A stretch of DNA of 64,000 bases from an uncultured Anaeromusa sp. GTDB lineage: Bacteria; Bacillota; Negativicutes; Anaeromusales; Anaeromusaceae. Below are positions 9,397 to 17,226 of the stretch, piece by piece. The stretch is taken from NCBI RefSeq assembly GCF_963676855.1, contig NZ_OY781460.1:3013501-3077500 (forward strand), in the 5' to 3' direction. A program made the position numbers and the translations under genes. Numbering within the stretch: the stretch's first letter is position 1; each line of letters opens with the position of its first letter. The notes below the pieces were generated by a model. The model had not been told where the DNA came from. It searched no databases and saw nothing but the letters and a program-made list of their open reading frames with translations.

Positions 9397-10554
9397 TTAA
9401 AACAAAAACTGAAGAAACCCGATCGCGCCACCAGCAAAGATAAGCCACGTAGTATTTACGTGGTACTTAAAAATAGCAATACAAGACAGCATCGTAAGCA
9501 ACGCAGTCAGCCCATCAATCACCGAAGACATCGCCAAAGTCCATGTGACTGAAGCCATCAAAGCCAGGGAAGCCACTATTACGCCTGCAAGAAAGTCCGA
9601 TGCCCTGGCCGAATTTTTTATTTTTCTTAAAAAAACACTTATAACAGGCACAAAGATAAAAGACGGTAAAAAAATGGCAATCGTTGCAACGATCGCGCCC
9701 GGAATTCCGGCAATCACATAGCCAATAAAGGTCGCTGTCGTAAATACCGGTCCAGGGGTAACCTGGCCAATTGCCACTGCATCCAGAAGTTGCTGAGAAG
9801 TAAGCACTTGATAATTTTGCACAAAGTCCGTCCATAAGAAAGCTAGCAAAACATACCCGCTGCCATACAAAATAGCTCCTATTTTAAAAAAAGCAACAAA
9901 CAACGCACTTAGCGAGAGCTTGGCGCCAACAGCACCTTGCACGGCTTCACTTTTCGTCACATCCACAAGCGCAAGCAACGGGGCAAAAACCACATTCATT
10001 TTTGTCGTGTGCACTCTTTTTATCGCGACCATACCCACGCCGCTCAGCACCAAAAGAAATAACGGATTAACAACGAAAAAAGCAAGCATCAGCGCCATAC
10101 CGCCGATTAAACCGCTAGGAACATCTTTAACTGCCGTTTTCCCCAAATTCCAAATGGCCTGGGCAATGATGGCTACAATTACAGGCTTTATGCCGTAAAG
10201 AGCGAAGGAGACTTGCGGTAATTCTCCATACAATACATACATATACGCTAAAAACAAAACGATAAGCATAGCAGGCAGAATAAAAAAAACGCCTGCGCCA
10301 ATTAAACCCGGCCAGCCGGCCTTTAGATAGCCAATATAAATAGCAAGTTCTGTCGAGGTGGGGCCAGGAATTAAATTGGAAGCGCCGACTAGCTCAAGAA
10401 ACTTGCTTCGCTCCAACCATTGGCGCTTTTGTACAAATTCGTTTTCCATCATCGCAATATGCGCGGCCGGACCGCCAAAAGACAATGTACCTAAACGCAG
10501 AAAGGCCACACAGACTTCCAGCAAATGTACTTTAGGTTGATTTTCTTTAAGCAT
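9397..10554 (-). CDS. chrA: ChrA-type chromate transporter, two-domain form
   Basis: Integral membrane protein of 385 residues from the CHR superfamily. The duplicated CHR halves are visible: the first contains LRLGTLSFGGPAAHIAMM and GASNLIPGPTSTELAIYIGY, the second FKIGAILYGSGYVLLAFL and AIGQVTPGPVFTTATFIGYV. Roughly ten to twelve hydrophobic segments are present. Long-form CHR proteins export chromate in proteobacteria; many Bacillota homologues are uncharacterised, so the substrate is inferred. The ATG follows a GGGGGAG site. It is a single gene with its own terminator. Confidence 0.88.
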   Translation of the reverse strand: MLKENQPKVHLLEVCVAFLRLGTLSFGGPAAHIAMMENEFVQKRQWLERSKFLELVGASNLIPGPTSTELAIYIGYLKAGWPGLIGAGVFFILPAMLIVLFLAYMYVLYGELPQVSFALYGIKPVIVAIIAQAIWNLGKTAVKDVPSGLIGGMALMLAFFVVNPLFLLVLSGVGMVAIKRVHTTKMNVVFAPLLALVDVTKSEAVQGAVGAKLSLSALFVAFFKIGAILYGSGYVLLAFLWTDFVQNYQVLTSQQLLDAVAIGQVTPGPVFTTATFIGYVIAGIPGAIVATIAIFLPSFIFVPVISVFLRKIKNSARASDFLAGVIVASLALMASVTWTLAMSSVIDGLTALLTMLSCIAIFKYHVNTTWLIFAGGAIGFLQFLF

Positions 10555-10680
10555 AGCTCCCCCCTCTTATTTAAAACAAGGATGTGATTCGCAAAGAAAG
10601 ACTTAAATCATAAGCAAGATCGCTCTCCTGCTACCCTTGGGAGAAACCAAACAATCTAAGAAAATTACACAGAAACAAAA

Positions 10681-10732
10681 AACCGCTCTTCATGATAATC
10701 TATTTTAAGATTACCACAAAAGAGCGGTTTTT
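10681..10732. terminator. Terminator-like hairpin, copy B
   Basis: CCGCTCTTCATGATAATCT (starting 10683) and AAGATTACCACAAAAGAGCGG form a long imperfect stem with A/T runs on both sides. It is almost identical to the hairpin at 13541-13595, which is inferred to be the native glmS terminator, and related to one inside the Tn7-like right end (31749-31796). Like copy A it directly precedes a Tn7-like left-end sequence. Confidence 0.65.
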
Positions 10733-10737
10733 TCATT

Positions 10738-10765
10738 TGTAGCGTAGTAATAAAGTTTGAGAAAG
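10738..10765 (+). mobile_element. Relic Tn7-like left end (TnsB-site-like sequence)
   Basis: TGTAG at 10738 followed by TAATAAAGTTTGAGAAA matches the terminal TnsB-type site of the intact element at 13597 (TGTAGAACTATAATATAGTT) in its first 5 bases and most of the distal part. The bases beyond, GAACAACTAC, resemble the flank of the third site of the intact left end. Only one site is visible instead of three, so it is most likely a leftover end of an older element at the same attachment site. Confidence 0.45.
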
Positions 10766-10781
10766 AACAACTACGCGCCAA

Positions 10782-11225
10782 CTAATTAATGGTTATAGCA
10801 AACGTTCCAACTACTTCATCATCCACAACCAGCTGGTAGCCAAAGAGACCGCGTTCAGTCGTATAATTCCACTTAACATTATAGCTATATTTATAGTTCT
10901 CTATGTCAGCTTCGATCATCGAAGCTTTTATCTTTTTAATTTCCTTGTCATTTTTCAAATCTATAATTTTAGCATAAATAATATGTCTTCCCTTGCTCAG
11001 CATTACTTGATCCAACGTATCATAAGTTACGGTAGCAGCATTAACGCCTGCCGGTAGTTTAAAGCCCAACGCAGGCGATCCGTTTAACACAAACATTCCA
11101 TTGACTCTATAAACTGCATCTGTCAAAACATGATTGATAACATACACCGATTTTTCTCCGGCCAAACACACCGACATTGAAAAAAGCAACGAAACTATAA
11201 CTCCCATGATGATTCTTTTTCCCAT
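10782..11225 (-). CDS. Secreted protein of unknown function
   Basis: A protein of 147 residues with a clear signal peptide (KRIIMGVIVSLLFSMSVCLAGE, probable cleavage after CLAG). The mature part is rich in beta-strand-like stretches (VYVINHVLTDAVYRVNGMFV, WNYTTERGLFGYQLVVDD) and has no recognisable catalytic motif. Start 11225 is preferred because GGGGTG sits just upstream; an ATG four codons earlier lacks a site. It is the last of three minus-strand genes in the accessory block at 10.7-13.2 kb. Family not recognised. Confidence 0.6.
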   Translation of the reverse strand: MGKRIIMGVIVSLLFSMSVCLAGEKSVYVINHVLTDAVYRVNGMFVLNGSPALGFKLPAGVNAATVTYDTLDQVMLSKGRHIIYAKIIDLKNDKEIKKIKASMIEADIENYKYSYNVKWNYTTERGLFGYQLVVDDEVVGTFAITIN

Positions 11226-11298
11226 AAAGCACCCCATCTCTTTATATTCACATAGTAATTCTACTTTTTGTAAAAATTTCCTGCATTTCTTTCGTTAT

Positions 11299-12732
11299 CT
11301 AATCCCACTTATAAATCACGCAGGCCCCTATATCTGTAGAAAATACGAGCAGCTTATCGCCCGCGGCATTGAATTTCATTTTTTCCCCGGCTTTACCATT
11401 AGCTATGGTCTTCACTAGCGTCCCTGTCGCTATGTCCCAGGCCTTGATTCCACCTTCGCCTCCGGTTACAAACCAAGCACCATCAAGACTGAAGACCATA
11501 CTACGAACCTTACCGATTTCTTTTCCCAGGCGCAGTAAAATTTCCTTTTTCTCCAAGTCCCATATTTCGATTTCGATTTCATCTCTCTGCTGATCGAAAG
11601 TGTAAAAGCCCACCCTTTTTCCATCCTGGCTGATCGCCCAGCGCCGCTTCCAATCCAAAAACAAATCTCGCTCACCTATTTTGTTCACAGACAAATCAGC
11701 CATATTTACCGCAGTAAAGTTTCTGTTTAGATATGTCTGTTCATCCAACCAGCCTACCCCTTCATCCACCCGAAGCAGCTGGCCAGTCTGGAAATTCCAA
11801 ATTTCCCTGCCAGCAAGAAGATATTTCCCATCTGGACTGAACTCCAAGTAACGCGAATTCCATGCATACTCCTTTTTTTTCGCTCGCTCCTGCATCAATG
11901 GCGATTTTCGAAAACGCTCTACTCTTATGCCAGTCTCCAAATCCCACAGCTCCAGCCCCGTATCCTCTGTATTCTCCTTATCAGATCCCTGGATCGCAGC
12001 CACAATATATCGTCCGTCCGGACTGAAAGCTGCGTTAGTTACTGGCTTAGCAGTCTCGATCTTGTTTAGATACTGCCGCGTTTCTAAGTCATAGATAGCG
12101 AAATGCGGATCTGGATATATCCGTATGAGCGCAACCCGCCCGTCCTTGGCATAGTCCTTTATGTTGTCTATCTGAAATTTGAAGACTCGCATCGCCGCGC
12201 TTGGTGTGTCTAGGGCATGCTGTAACCGCGCTTTATTTTCCAAAATCGGCACATAAATGACCGTCACGGCCAAAATAATAGCTAACAAACCGCGGACTAC
12301 GTTGCCCAGATTTTTCCCTTCCCGTGACTCTTCAAATCTCCGTAACCTTTCTTGCACCGTCCATAGCAGTATAGCGGCACCAATGGCGGCAGCCATAATG
12401 AGTACGAATTTCGCGGCAGCGCTCTTGTGCGCCATCAGCAAGCCGAACGAAAAATATAAACTTATGACTAGATAGCGGGCAGCTTCTATCTGTAAGGCCG
12501 TCCTCACGAACGGACGCCACTTCGGCCACTTCCACCACGCTCCTATCGTCACCAATGCCGGGTAAATTGCAGCGGAATATAGTTTCCAAGGAAAGGAGTC
12601 CAAAAAGAATAAATACAGGAATGGAGTGCCCCATCTTTGCTCCATTCCGTAAAGTTTTAAATCGCTGAGAAGATAAAAAATCCACAGCAAATTGACCAAA
12701 AGCAATACTCGCACCAAGTTAAGCAAGTACAT
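11299..12732 (-). CDS. Membrane-anchored WD40-repeat protein
   Basis: A 477-residue protein with two parts. The N-terminal 170 residues contain about five hydrophobic helices (for example LVRVLLLVNLLWIFYLLSDL and FVLIMAAAIGAAILLW). The C-terminal 290 residues contain WD40-like beta-propeller repeats: NAAFSPDGRYIVAA, LELWDLETG, LEFSPDGKYLLAG, REIWNFQTG, IEIWDLEKKE, VFSLDGAWFVTGG, IKAWDIATGTLVKTI. Such domains are interaction scaffolds, and the propeller is probably exposed on one side of the membrane. The ATG has an AAAGGAG site. Role unknown; it lies in a block that looks transferred. Confidence 0.75.
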   Translation of the reverse strand: MYLLNLVRVLLLVNLLWIFYLLSDLKLYGMEQRWGTPFLYLFFLDSFPWKLYSAAIYPALVTIGAWWKWPKWRPFVRTALQIEAARYLVISLYFSFGLLMAHKSAAAKFVLIMAAAIGAAILLWTVQERLRRFEESREGKNLGNVVRGLLAIILAVTVIYVPILENKARLQHALDTPSAAMRVFKFQIDNIKDYAKDGRVALIRIYPDPHFAIYDLETRQYLNKIETAKPVTNAAFSPDGRYIVAAIQGSDKENTEDTGLELWDLETGIRVERFRKSPLMQERAKKKEYAWNSRYLEFSPDGKYLLAGREIWNFQTGQLLRVDEGVGWLDEQTYLNRNFTAVNMADLSVNKIGERDLFLDWKRRWAISQDGKRVGFYTFDQQRDEIEIEIWDLEKKEILLRLGKEIGKVRSMVFSLDGAWFVTGGEGGIKAWDIATGTLVKTIANGKAGEKMKFNAAGDKLLVFSTDIGACVIYKWD

Positions 12733-12791
12733 CCGCTCCTTTCATGCATATCAGCCTCAATAGGGGATGCTCTTTTTACTTGATTTACGCC

Positions 12792-13190
12792 TTAACTATT
12801 TTCATCCTTTTTACGCTGAACATTAGCTATATCTCGTTTGTCAAAACTTTTACCAATAAAGTAAAAAATAGAAAATATAACTAATGACATAATCCCAGCT
12901 ATAATAACTCCTTGATTTATAAAAAGAAATACAGCAAGAACCACTGTTCCATTCAATATGGTTGAGTATCGAGCAATTTTAATAGCTTTCACATCTCCTG
13001 CTTCTATCGCTTTTTGACGCCTGCGCCCGTCCCAAGCAAATAGTGGTAGTCCACAAATGATCCAAAAAAATATCCACAGCACCGTTAATATTATTTGTAA
13101 ATCCCTTGTAAAAGGTGAACCTACTGGTACCCATTGTGAAATGAAATTTGATATTTCAACAATGATCCATGCCAAGCCAAGCGTTTTCAT
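12792..13190 (-). CDS. Small four-helix membrane protein, unknown function
   Basis: A 132-residue protein with about four hydrophobic segments (LGLAWIIVEISNFI, IILTVLWIFFWIICGLPLF, ILNGTVVLAVFLFI, IIAGIMSLVIFSIFYFIG) and a charged tail ending KKDENS. GAGGGAACGGT precedes the ATG. It lies upstream of the WD40 membrane protein on the same strand, 59 bases away, and could be cotranscribed. No family is recognised. Confidence 0.6.
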   Translation of the reverse strand: MKTLGLAWIIVEISNFISQWVPVGSPFTRDLQIILTVLWIFFWIICGLPLFAWDGRRRQKAIEAGDVKAIKIARYSTILNGTVVLAVFLFINQGVIIAGIMSLVIFSIFYFIGKSFDKRDIANVQRKKDENS

Positions 13191-13591
13191 ACCGTTCCCT
13201 CTTTCTTGTGACTTGCCAATTTGGATGCGAATCCGTATAAATGCGGCGGGTTATGCGGAGTAATTTTCTATTTTCCAGTGTCAAAATATTTACGAATACA
13301 AAAAAGCCATCAAAAACTCCAAATGGTTAGTAATTACACAAACCAGAGAGTATGTAATCGATGGCTTTTAAAAATTACATTATGTTTTTAGACTCCGCGG
13401 CAAATTTATTCTACAATTCAGATTCTTTTGTTTAAGTGTAATACACAGCGATTTGAACGTCAACACACAACTTTTCAATGAAAATTCTACACGCTTAAAA
13501 AAAATGCAACCCGATTACATATTAAAAGACTCTCAAAACAAAAACCGCTCTTCATGATAATCTGTTTTAAGATTACCATAAACGAGCGGTT
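13191..13591. other. Intergenic stretch with IS relic and hairpin, no gene
   Basis: About 400 bases without a convincing gene. It holds the IS256-family relic (13275-13380), an AT-rich unassigned stretch (13381-13540) and the terminator hairpin copy A, which ends at the Tn7-like left boundary. Confidence 0.6.
13275..13380 (+). mobile_element. IS256-family element relic (left end and leader only)
   Basis: AGTGTCAAAATATTTACGAAT (split here as an end-like stretch from 13277) resembles the inverted-repeat end of the intact IS256 copy nearby (AGTGTCAAGGAATGTTCGCA). It is followed by the same leader layout: AAAAGCCATC (13302-13311) pairing with GATGGCTTTT (13360-13369), and a start-like ATGGCTTTTAAAAAT. 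The reading frame then diverges and stops after about 24 codons, so no transposase remains. Confidence 0.6.
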
Positions 13592-13595
13592 TTTA
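13541..13595. terminator. Terminator hairpin copy A, probable native glmS terminator
   Basis: CCGCTCTTCATGATAATCT (from 13547) and AAGATTACCATAAACGAGCGG form an imperfect stem with T or A runs at both feet. If the Tn7-like element is removed, this hairpin falls about 26 bases after the glmS stop codon, as expected for the glmS terminator. Tn7 is known to insert in or next to that terminator. Confidence 0.7.
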
Positions 13596-13596
13596 T
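13592..13596. repeat. Target site duplication TTTAT, left copy
   Basis: TTTAT directly precedes the element start TGTAGAAC at 13597 and is repeated exactly at 31905-31909. Five-base duplications are the hallmark of Tn7-type transposition. Confidence 0.85.
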
Positions 13597-13748
13597 TGTA
13601 GAACTATAATATAGTTTGAGAAAACCAAAACCACTATCCTTTATAATTCACGCCAAGCAGCTTAAAAAAACTATAATAAAGATTAAGAATTTCTGTTTTT
13701 ACTCTTTAAAACACTGATCGTTTTGCAATAATAAAGTTTGAGAAAAAC
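13597..13748 (+). repeat. Tn7-like left end with three TnsB-type sites
   Basis: Sites with the core ACTATAATAWAGWTTGAGAA occur at 13597-13624, 13670-13690 (ACTATAATAAAGATTAAGAA) and 13726-13747 (CAATAATAAAGTTTGAGAAA). The spread of about 150 bases with gaps between sites is what is known for the Tn7 left end. Confidence 0.8.
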
Positions 13749-13750
13749 AT

Positions 13751-13987
13751 TCAACTACCAGACTCATTCTTTTCAGAATGTACTTTTTCCATTGCCATTG
13801 TTTTCAATCTCACAAGTACACAATCCGACACTTTCACGTCTTCGCTCATAAAAAGGCCATGCTCTCCATCGGCAGTATACCAACCTGGCATATCAAATGT
13901 TTCTGATAATCCTTTATATGTCAGTGTCAACGGATAAACTCCACGAGTCATTTCTTGGCCTGTTTCTGGACAAATTTTAGTTTCCAT
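13751..13987 (-). CDS. YgiT/MqsA-type zinc-finger protein, short orphan
   Basis: A 78-residue protein resembling the N-terminal domain of MqsA/YgiT-type antitoxins: CPETGQEMTRGVYPLTLTYK, then TFDMPGWYT and SEDVKVSDCVL..LK. The usual second cysteine pair is absent here (GEHGLFMSED in place of a CxxC), so zinc binding may be lost. Family members often carry a C-terminal XRE helix-turn-helix; this one ends after the first domain, close to the transposon left end. No toxin gene adjoins it, since the IS256 element sits immediately upstream, which may have removed a partner. The ATG has GGGGAG upstream. Confidence 0.6.
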   Translation of the reverse strand: METKICPETGQEMTRGVYPLTLTYKGLSETFDMPGWYTADGEHGLFMSEDVKVSDCVLVRLKTMAMEKVHSEKNESGS

Positions 13988-14101
13988 AAAGGCACTCCCC
14001 TTCTACATAAAACGATAACCATCTCTCAAAAATATCTCTCTGCTTGATTCGGTGATAAAGTGCGATAGCGTACAATTGAGTTCGCAAAAGAGAAAAAGGA
14101 A

Positions 14102-14166
14102 AAGCCATCGAAAACTCCGAAAAGGTAAGTGCTAGCAAACCCAAAGGAGTGTGAAATCGATGGCTT
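14102..14166 (+). promoter_or_regulatory. Hairpin occluding the IS256 transposase start codon
   Basis: AAGCCATCGA (14102-14111) is exactly complementary to TCGATGGCTT (14157-14166), which contains the ATG at 14160. The pairing would hide the start codon and loop out the AAAGGAG site in transcripts that begin outside the element, a known way for insertion sequences to limit expression by read-through. The relic copy at 13275-13380 has the same layout with compensating differences. Confidence 0.65.
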
Positions 14167-15353
14167 ACCAAAATTCTACCGTACCTTTCGAAAAAATGCT
14201 AATGAAATTTGTGTTGGACGAAGAACCCATGTTATCGATGCTCAAATGGCTCTGTGAACGGCTTATGGAAGCCGAAGTAGAAGGAAAGCTTGGCGCTGAA
14301 AAATCTGAGCGTAGTGAAGACCGCCAAGGATACCGCTCCGGTTATCGGGTTCGCCGCTTCGACACACGAATGGGGACGATGTATTTAATGGTGCCCAAGA
14401 TTAGAAATGGCGGCTATATCCCCTTCTTTGTAGAAGCCAAGAAGCGTTCGGAAGCCGCTTTAATGAGCGTAATCCAAGAAGCATACGTCAATGGCATTTC
14501 AACGCGAAAGATGGATAGGCTGACCAAAACCTTGGGGATTGAGTCTATCTCGCGGGGGCAGGTGTCAGTCCTTACTAAAGAACTAAACGAGCAGGTGGAG
14601 GCATTTCGGCAGCGCAAGCTGGAAGCCACGTATCCAGTTCTTTGGGTCGATGCTCTTTACGAGCGGATCCGCGATAATCGCGCAGTTAAAAACATGGCTG
14701 TCTTGGTAGTAACAGGCATCAATACAGAAGGCAAGCGTGACATTTTGGCTGTCGAACCGATGTATGAAGAGTCAGCTGCTACTTATACCAAGCTATTTGA
14801 TAACCTTAAAGAACGTGGTATAGAGAAAGTTTGGCTGGTTGTCTCCGACGCTCATAAAGGCTTAGTCAAAGCGGCTCGCGAGTCCTTTGTCGGCTGCTCC
14901 TGGCAACGCTGCAAGGTTCATTTTATGCGTAATATTTTAGGGTGTGTTTCCAGTAGAGATAAGAAATTCTTTGCAGAAAAGCTGAAACAGATTTGGCTCC
15001 AACCAGACTATGACAGCGCTAAAAAATATGCCGATGGGCTCATGAACGAGTATGAAGGAAAATATCCGCAAGCCATTGCCACTTTGGAAGAAGGGTTGGA
15101 AGACTCCCTTCAATTCTTCAATTTCCGGCAAATTGACGCTCGCAAAATTGCATCCACCAATCTTCTGGAACGGCTAAACAGGGAAATACGCCGTCGCACT
15201 AAAGTTGTAGGCATTTTCCCAAGTATGGATTCCTACATTCGCCTAGTGACCAGCTATCTTATCGAATATAGTGAGGACTGGTCTAGCGGGCGTTCTTATA
15301 TAAATCCTATGCTTATCAACGAAATTCAACAACAGTTGAGCAAGAGCGCTTAG
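14160..15353 (+). CDS. IS256-family (mutator) transposase
   Basis: DDE transposase of 397 residues. Candidate catalytic positions: Asp in VLWVDALYERIR, Asp in LVVSDAHKG and Glu in NLLERLNREIRRRTKV, separated by the cysteine-containing segment CSWQRCKVHFMRNIL typical of the mutator superfamily. The ATG at 14160 is chosen because AAAGGAG lies 10 bases upstream; a GTG three codons earlier is in frame but has no spacing for a binding site. Full length for the family, no stops, so probably active. Confidence 0.95.
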   Translation: MAYQNSTVPFEKMLMKFVLDEEPMLSMLKWLCERLMEAEVEGKLGAEKSERSEDRQGYRSGYRVRRFDTRMGTMYLMVPKIRNGGYIPFFVEAKKRSEAALMSVIQEAYVNGISTRKMDRLTKTLGIESISRGQVSVLTKELNEQVEAFRQRKLEATYPVLWVDALYERIRDNRAVKNMAVLVVTGINTEGKRDILAVEPMYEESAATYTKLFDNLKERGIEKVWLVVSDAHKGLVKAARESFVGCSWQRCKVHFMRNILGCVSSRDKKFFAEKLKQIWLQPDYDSAKKYADGLMNEYEGKYPQAIATLEEGLEDSLQFFNFRQIDARKIASTNLLERLNREIRRRTKVVGIFPSMDSYIRLVTSYLIEYSEDWSSGRSYINPMLINEIQQQLSKSA

Positions 15354-15442
15354 CTATTTCGGAGTGCGATGGTTTTTGCGAACATTCCTTGACACTATCT
15401 AAAGTGCGATATATTTTTCTAACTCTTTTTTATATATCAAAT

Positions 15443-15489
15443 AAAAAAAGAATCTTTATTAGCATTCATTTCTGCTAATAAAGATTCTC
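15443..15489 (-). terminator. Terminator after the cargo membrane-protein unit
   Basis: AGAATCTTTATTAGCA (15449-15464) pairs perfectly with TGCTAATAAAGATTCT (15473-15488), with a T run following on the minus strand. Confidence 0.85.
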
Positions 15490-15497
15490 TAGTTAAT

Positions 15498-15551
15498 TTA
15501 GCCAATTTCGTCCTCAATGATTTTCTTTATGTTCTTTATTGCACTTCTCAT
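15498..15551 (-). CDS. Candidate 17-residue peptide
   Basis: A tiny ORF, MRSAIKNIKKIIEDEIG, whose ATG (15549-15551) follows AAAGGAG by 9-10 bases. That site overlaps the end of the membrane-protein gene, and the ORF begins 6 bases after that gene's stop, suggesting translational coupling. It ends just before a perfect terminator. The peptide is predicted to be an amphipathic helix. It is too short to confirm by sequence features alone. Confidence 0.35.
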   Translation of the reverse strand: MRSAIKNIKKIIEDEIG

Positions 15552-15557
15552 AATTAT

Positions 15558-16604
15558 CTACTCCTTTTTCTGTTTATTATTCTCACTGTCAATAAGTATC
15601 AAATACCCCTGACAGGGAAAAACTACATCACTATGTTTCTTGCACAGCATACCATTCACATTTGAACAAAGACTGTCAAAGTCTTTAAGTATGCCAACTT
15701 TATGAAATTCAATAGCTAATTTATCTGTTGGATATTTAATAATGACATCCAATCCTTTAACAAATCTATTAAAGCCTATTTTTTTCAACTTATTTATCGA
15801 AAGAACTCCCGTTTGCTTTGTTTTTATCTTTAAATTATATTCTTCTTTTTGTTCCTCTAATGGCAGTTTGCAAATTATTTTTAATTGTTTTTCACTTTTC
15901 TCTTCGCTAACATTCAATGGACTTAAATACTGTTGATCATCAATAATCAAAGACTTGCCATTAACTCTATAATCAATAATTTTAGCAGAAGTCAATTCAT
16001 CGCCAGAATTGCGATCAATTGTGCTAGTAAATTTATGTACAATGTTACTCGCCTCTTTATCTACTCCTGCTAGAGTAAACTGAACTTCTTCTATAATATC
16101 AATGTAACTGCTATCATTTGTATTAATAGAGAATTCCAACACAGAAACATAATTTTTAAAATAATAAGGTTGCTTGGATGGCAAATATTTTTCCAAAACA
16201 TGCTTCTCTATACTATCGGTTATATCTGCAAACCGATCTGTCTTGTACATACACTCAGAAACCCTTTTCCAAATACTTTCTAATTCAGCTTCTGACTTTC
16301 GACTCAAACTATTATTTCCATAAAATATATCAAATAGCTTAGATTCATAAAGGTCTTTGAAAAAGAATGTTTTAGAAAAAATTCCATACACCCCTGTAAT
16401 AAGCAATGTCATAGCTATCTGCCATAGCAATCCATAAAATAAAACTAAATTTTCGCTACTTGGAATAACGCCTCCAATTTGTATCAAAAGATTTGGCACT
16501 AACAACATTCCAGCAACAATAAATATTAATGCGCACTTATGTTCACAGAAACAATTCCCAAATTTCTTCAATGTATTTATCTTTTTTTTAAAAAATTCCA
16601 ACAT
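15558..16604 (-). CDS. Cargo membrane protein of unknown function
   Basis: A 348-residue protein: a basic N-terminal stretch (FFKKKINTLKKFG), two membrane helices (ALIFIVAGMLLVPNLLIQI and LVLFYGLLWQIAMTLLITGVYG), and a large soluble C-terminal part with many charged residues and alternating beta-like strands. No catalytic motif is evident. The start at 16604 is chosen for its AAAGG site 7 bases upstream; the longer frame to 16757 has no site. Low GC compared with the host genes fits acquired cargo. Two-helix anchors with a big cytoplasmic domain occur in membrane effectors of defence systems, but nothing here proves that role. Confidence 0.65.
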   Translation of the reverse strand: MLEFFKKKINTLKKFGNCFCEHKCALIFIVAGMLLVPNLLIQIGGVIPSSENLVLFYGLLWQIAMTLLITGVYGIFSKTFFFKDLYESKLFDIFYGNNSLSRKSEAELESIWKRVSECMYKTDRFADITDSIEKHVLEKYLPSKQPYYFKNYVSVLEFSINTNDSSYIDIIEEVQFTLAGVDKEASNIVHKFTSTIDRNSGDELTSAKIIDYRVNGKSLIIDDQQYLSPLNVSEEKSEKQLKIICKLPLEEQKEEYNLKIKTKQTGVLSINKLKKIGFNRFVKGLDVIIKYPTDKLAIEFHKVGILKDFDSLCSNVNGMLCKKHSDVVFPCQGYLILIDSENNKQKKE

Positions 16605-16887
16605 AAAAAAACCTTTCGACAGATTTTTACATCTTGCTTTTGTTATTCTTATTATATCATGTAAAATTATCACAATCAATTTCATATCTCCACCTTTCCG
16701 AGTTCCGATCTTCCCCAATGCGTTTGAATATGAAAAAACCATGTTGAACATACGCACAACATAGTTTTCTTATCGCTGCTACAATTCATGCTAATTATCG
16801 GCACCTTCATTTTTTAACCATATCAATCCGCTTTATTTCTTGATAAAGAACGGTATCCGTCTCCATCTCTTTCTTCGCATGAGAATA

Positions 16888-17195
16888 TCACTGTTTAAAA
16901 CTAAGTGCTTTTGGGAATCGCGAAAGCATCATTGTAGTTGAATTTGTAAATTTTCCATCTGCGCGTAAATAGCCAAGCTGTTTCACAATGTTTTGAGGTG
17001 CTGTGTACGTAATAACAATGTCCACACTCATTACATGCTTTTTCAGATTAGAAATTCCTTCTTCGTATTCTTCCTCTGTTAGATATTGCGCAATAATAAA
17101 TTTTGATACTAAACCTACGATAATTAAATTATCAATTCAAATTTGAGTTAATAAAGATTGATTCAGTAAATAGCTTCTTGTGTTTCTGTTTTCAT
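16888..17195 (-). pseudogene. Broken cargo gene, unknown function
   Basis: The start ATG at 17193-17195 follows AAAGGAG, and the product opens MKTETQEAIY then stops. Shifting frame by one gives LNQSLLTQI, a stop, and then an open stretch of 83 codons (16888-17136) with good codon structure (for example IDNLIIVGLVSKFIIAQYLT, then EEEYEEGISNLKK and LGYLRADGKFTNS). One frameshift and one stop therefore interrupt what was a gene of about 100 residues. Family not recognised; the segment QYLTEEEYEEGI recalls short oligomerisation motifs such as SHOCT only loosely. Confidence 0.5.
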
Positions 17196-17226
17196 AGCTT
17201 TACCGCTCTCCTTTCATTCTAAACTG

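Larger units (their letters stand above)
14064..15399 (+). mobile_element. Intact IS256-family insertion sequence
   Basis: A 1,336-bp element. The inverted ends begin GATAGCGTACAATTGAGTTC (left) and GATAGTGTCAAGGAATGTTC (right, other strand), both continuing GCAAAA. It is flanked by a perfect 8-bp duplication TAAAGTGC at 14056-14063 and 15400-15407, typical of IS256-family transposition. It contains one full-length transposase gene and lies within the Tn7-like element, upstream of the YgiT-type gene. Confidence 0.92.

Noticed and set aside
16758..16887. Stretch between the cargo membrane protein and the broken gene
   Set aside because: No frame, repeat or hairpin of note was found.
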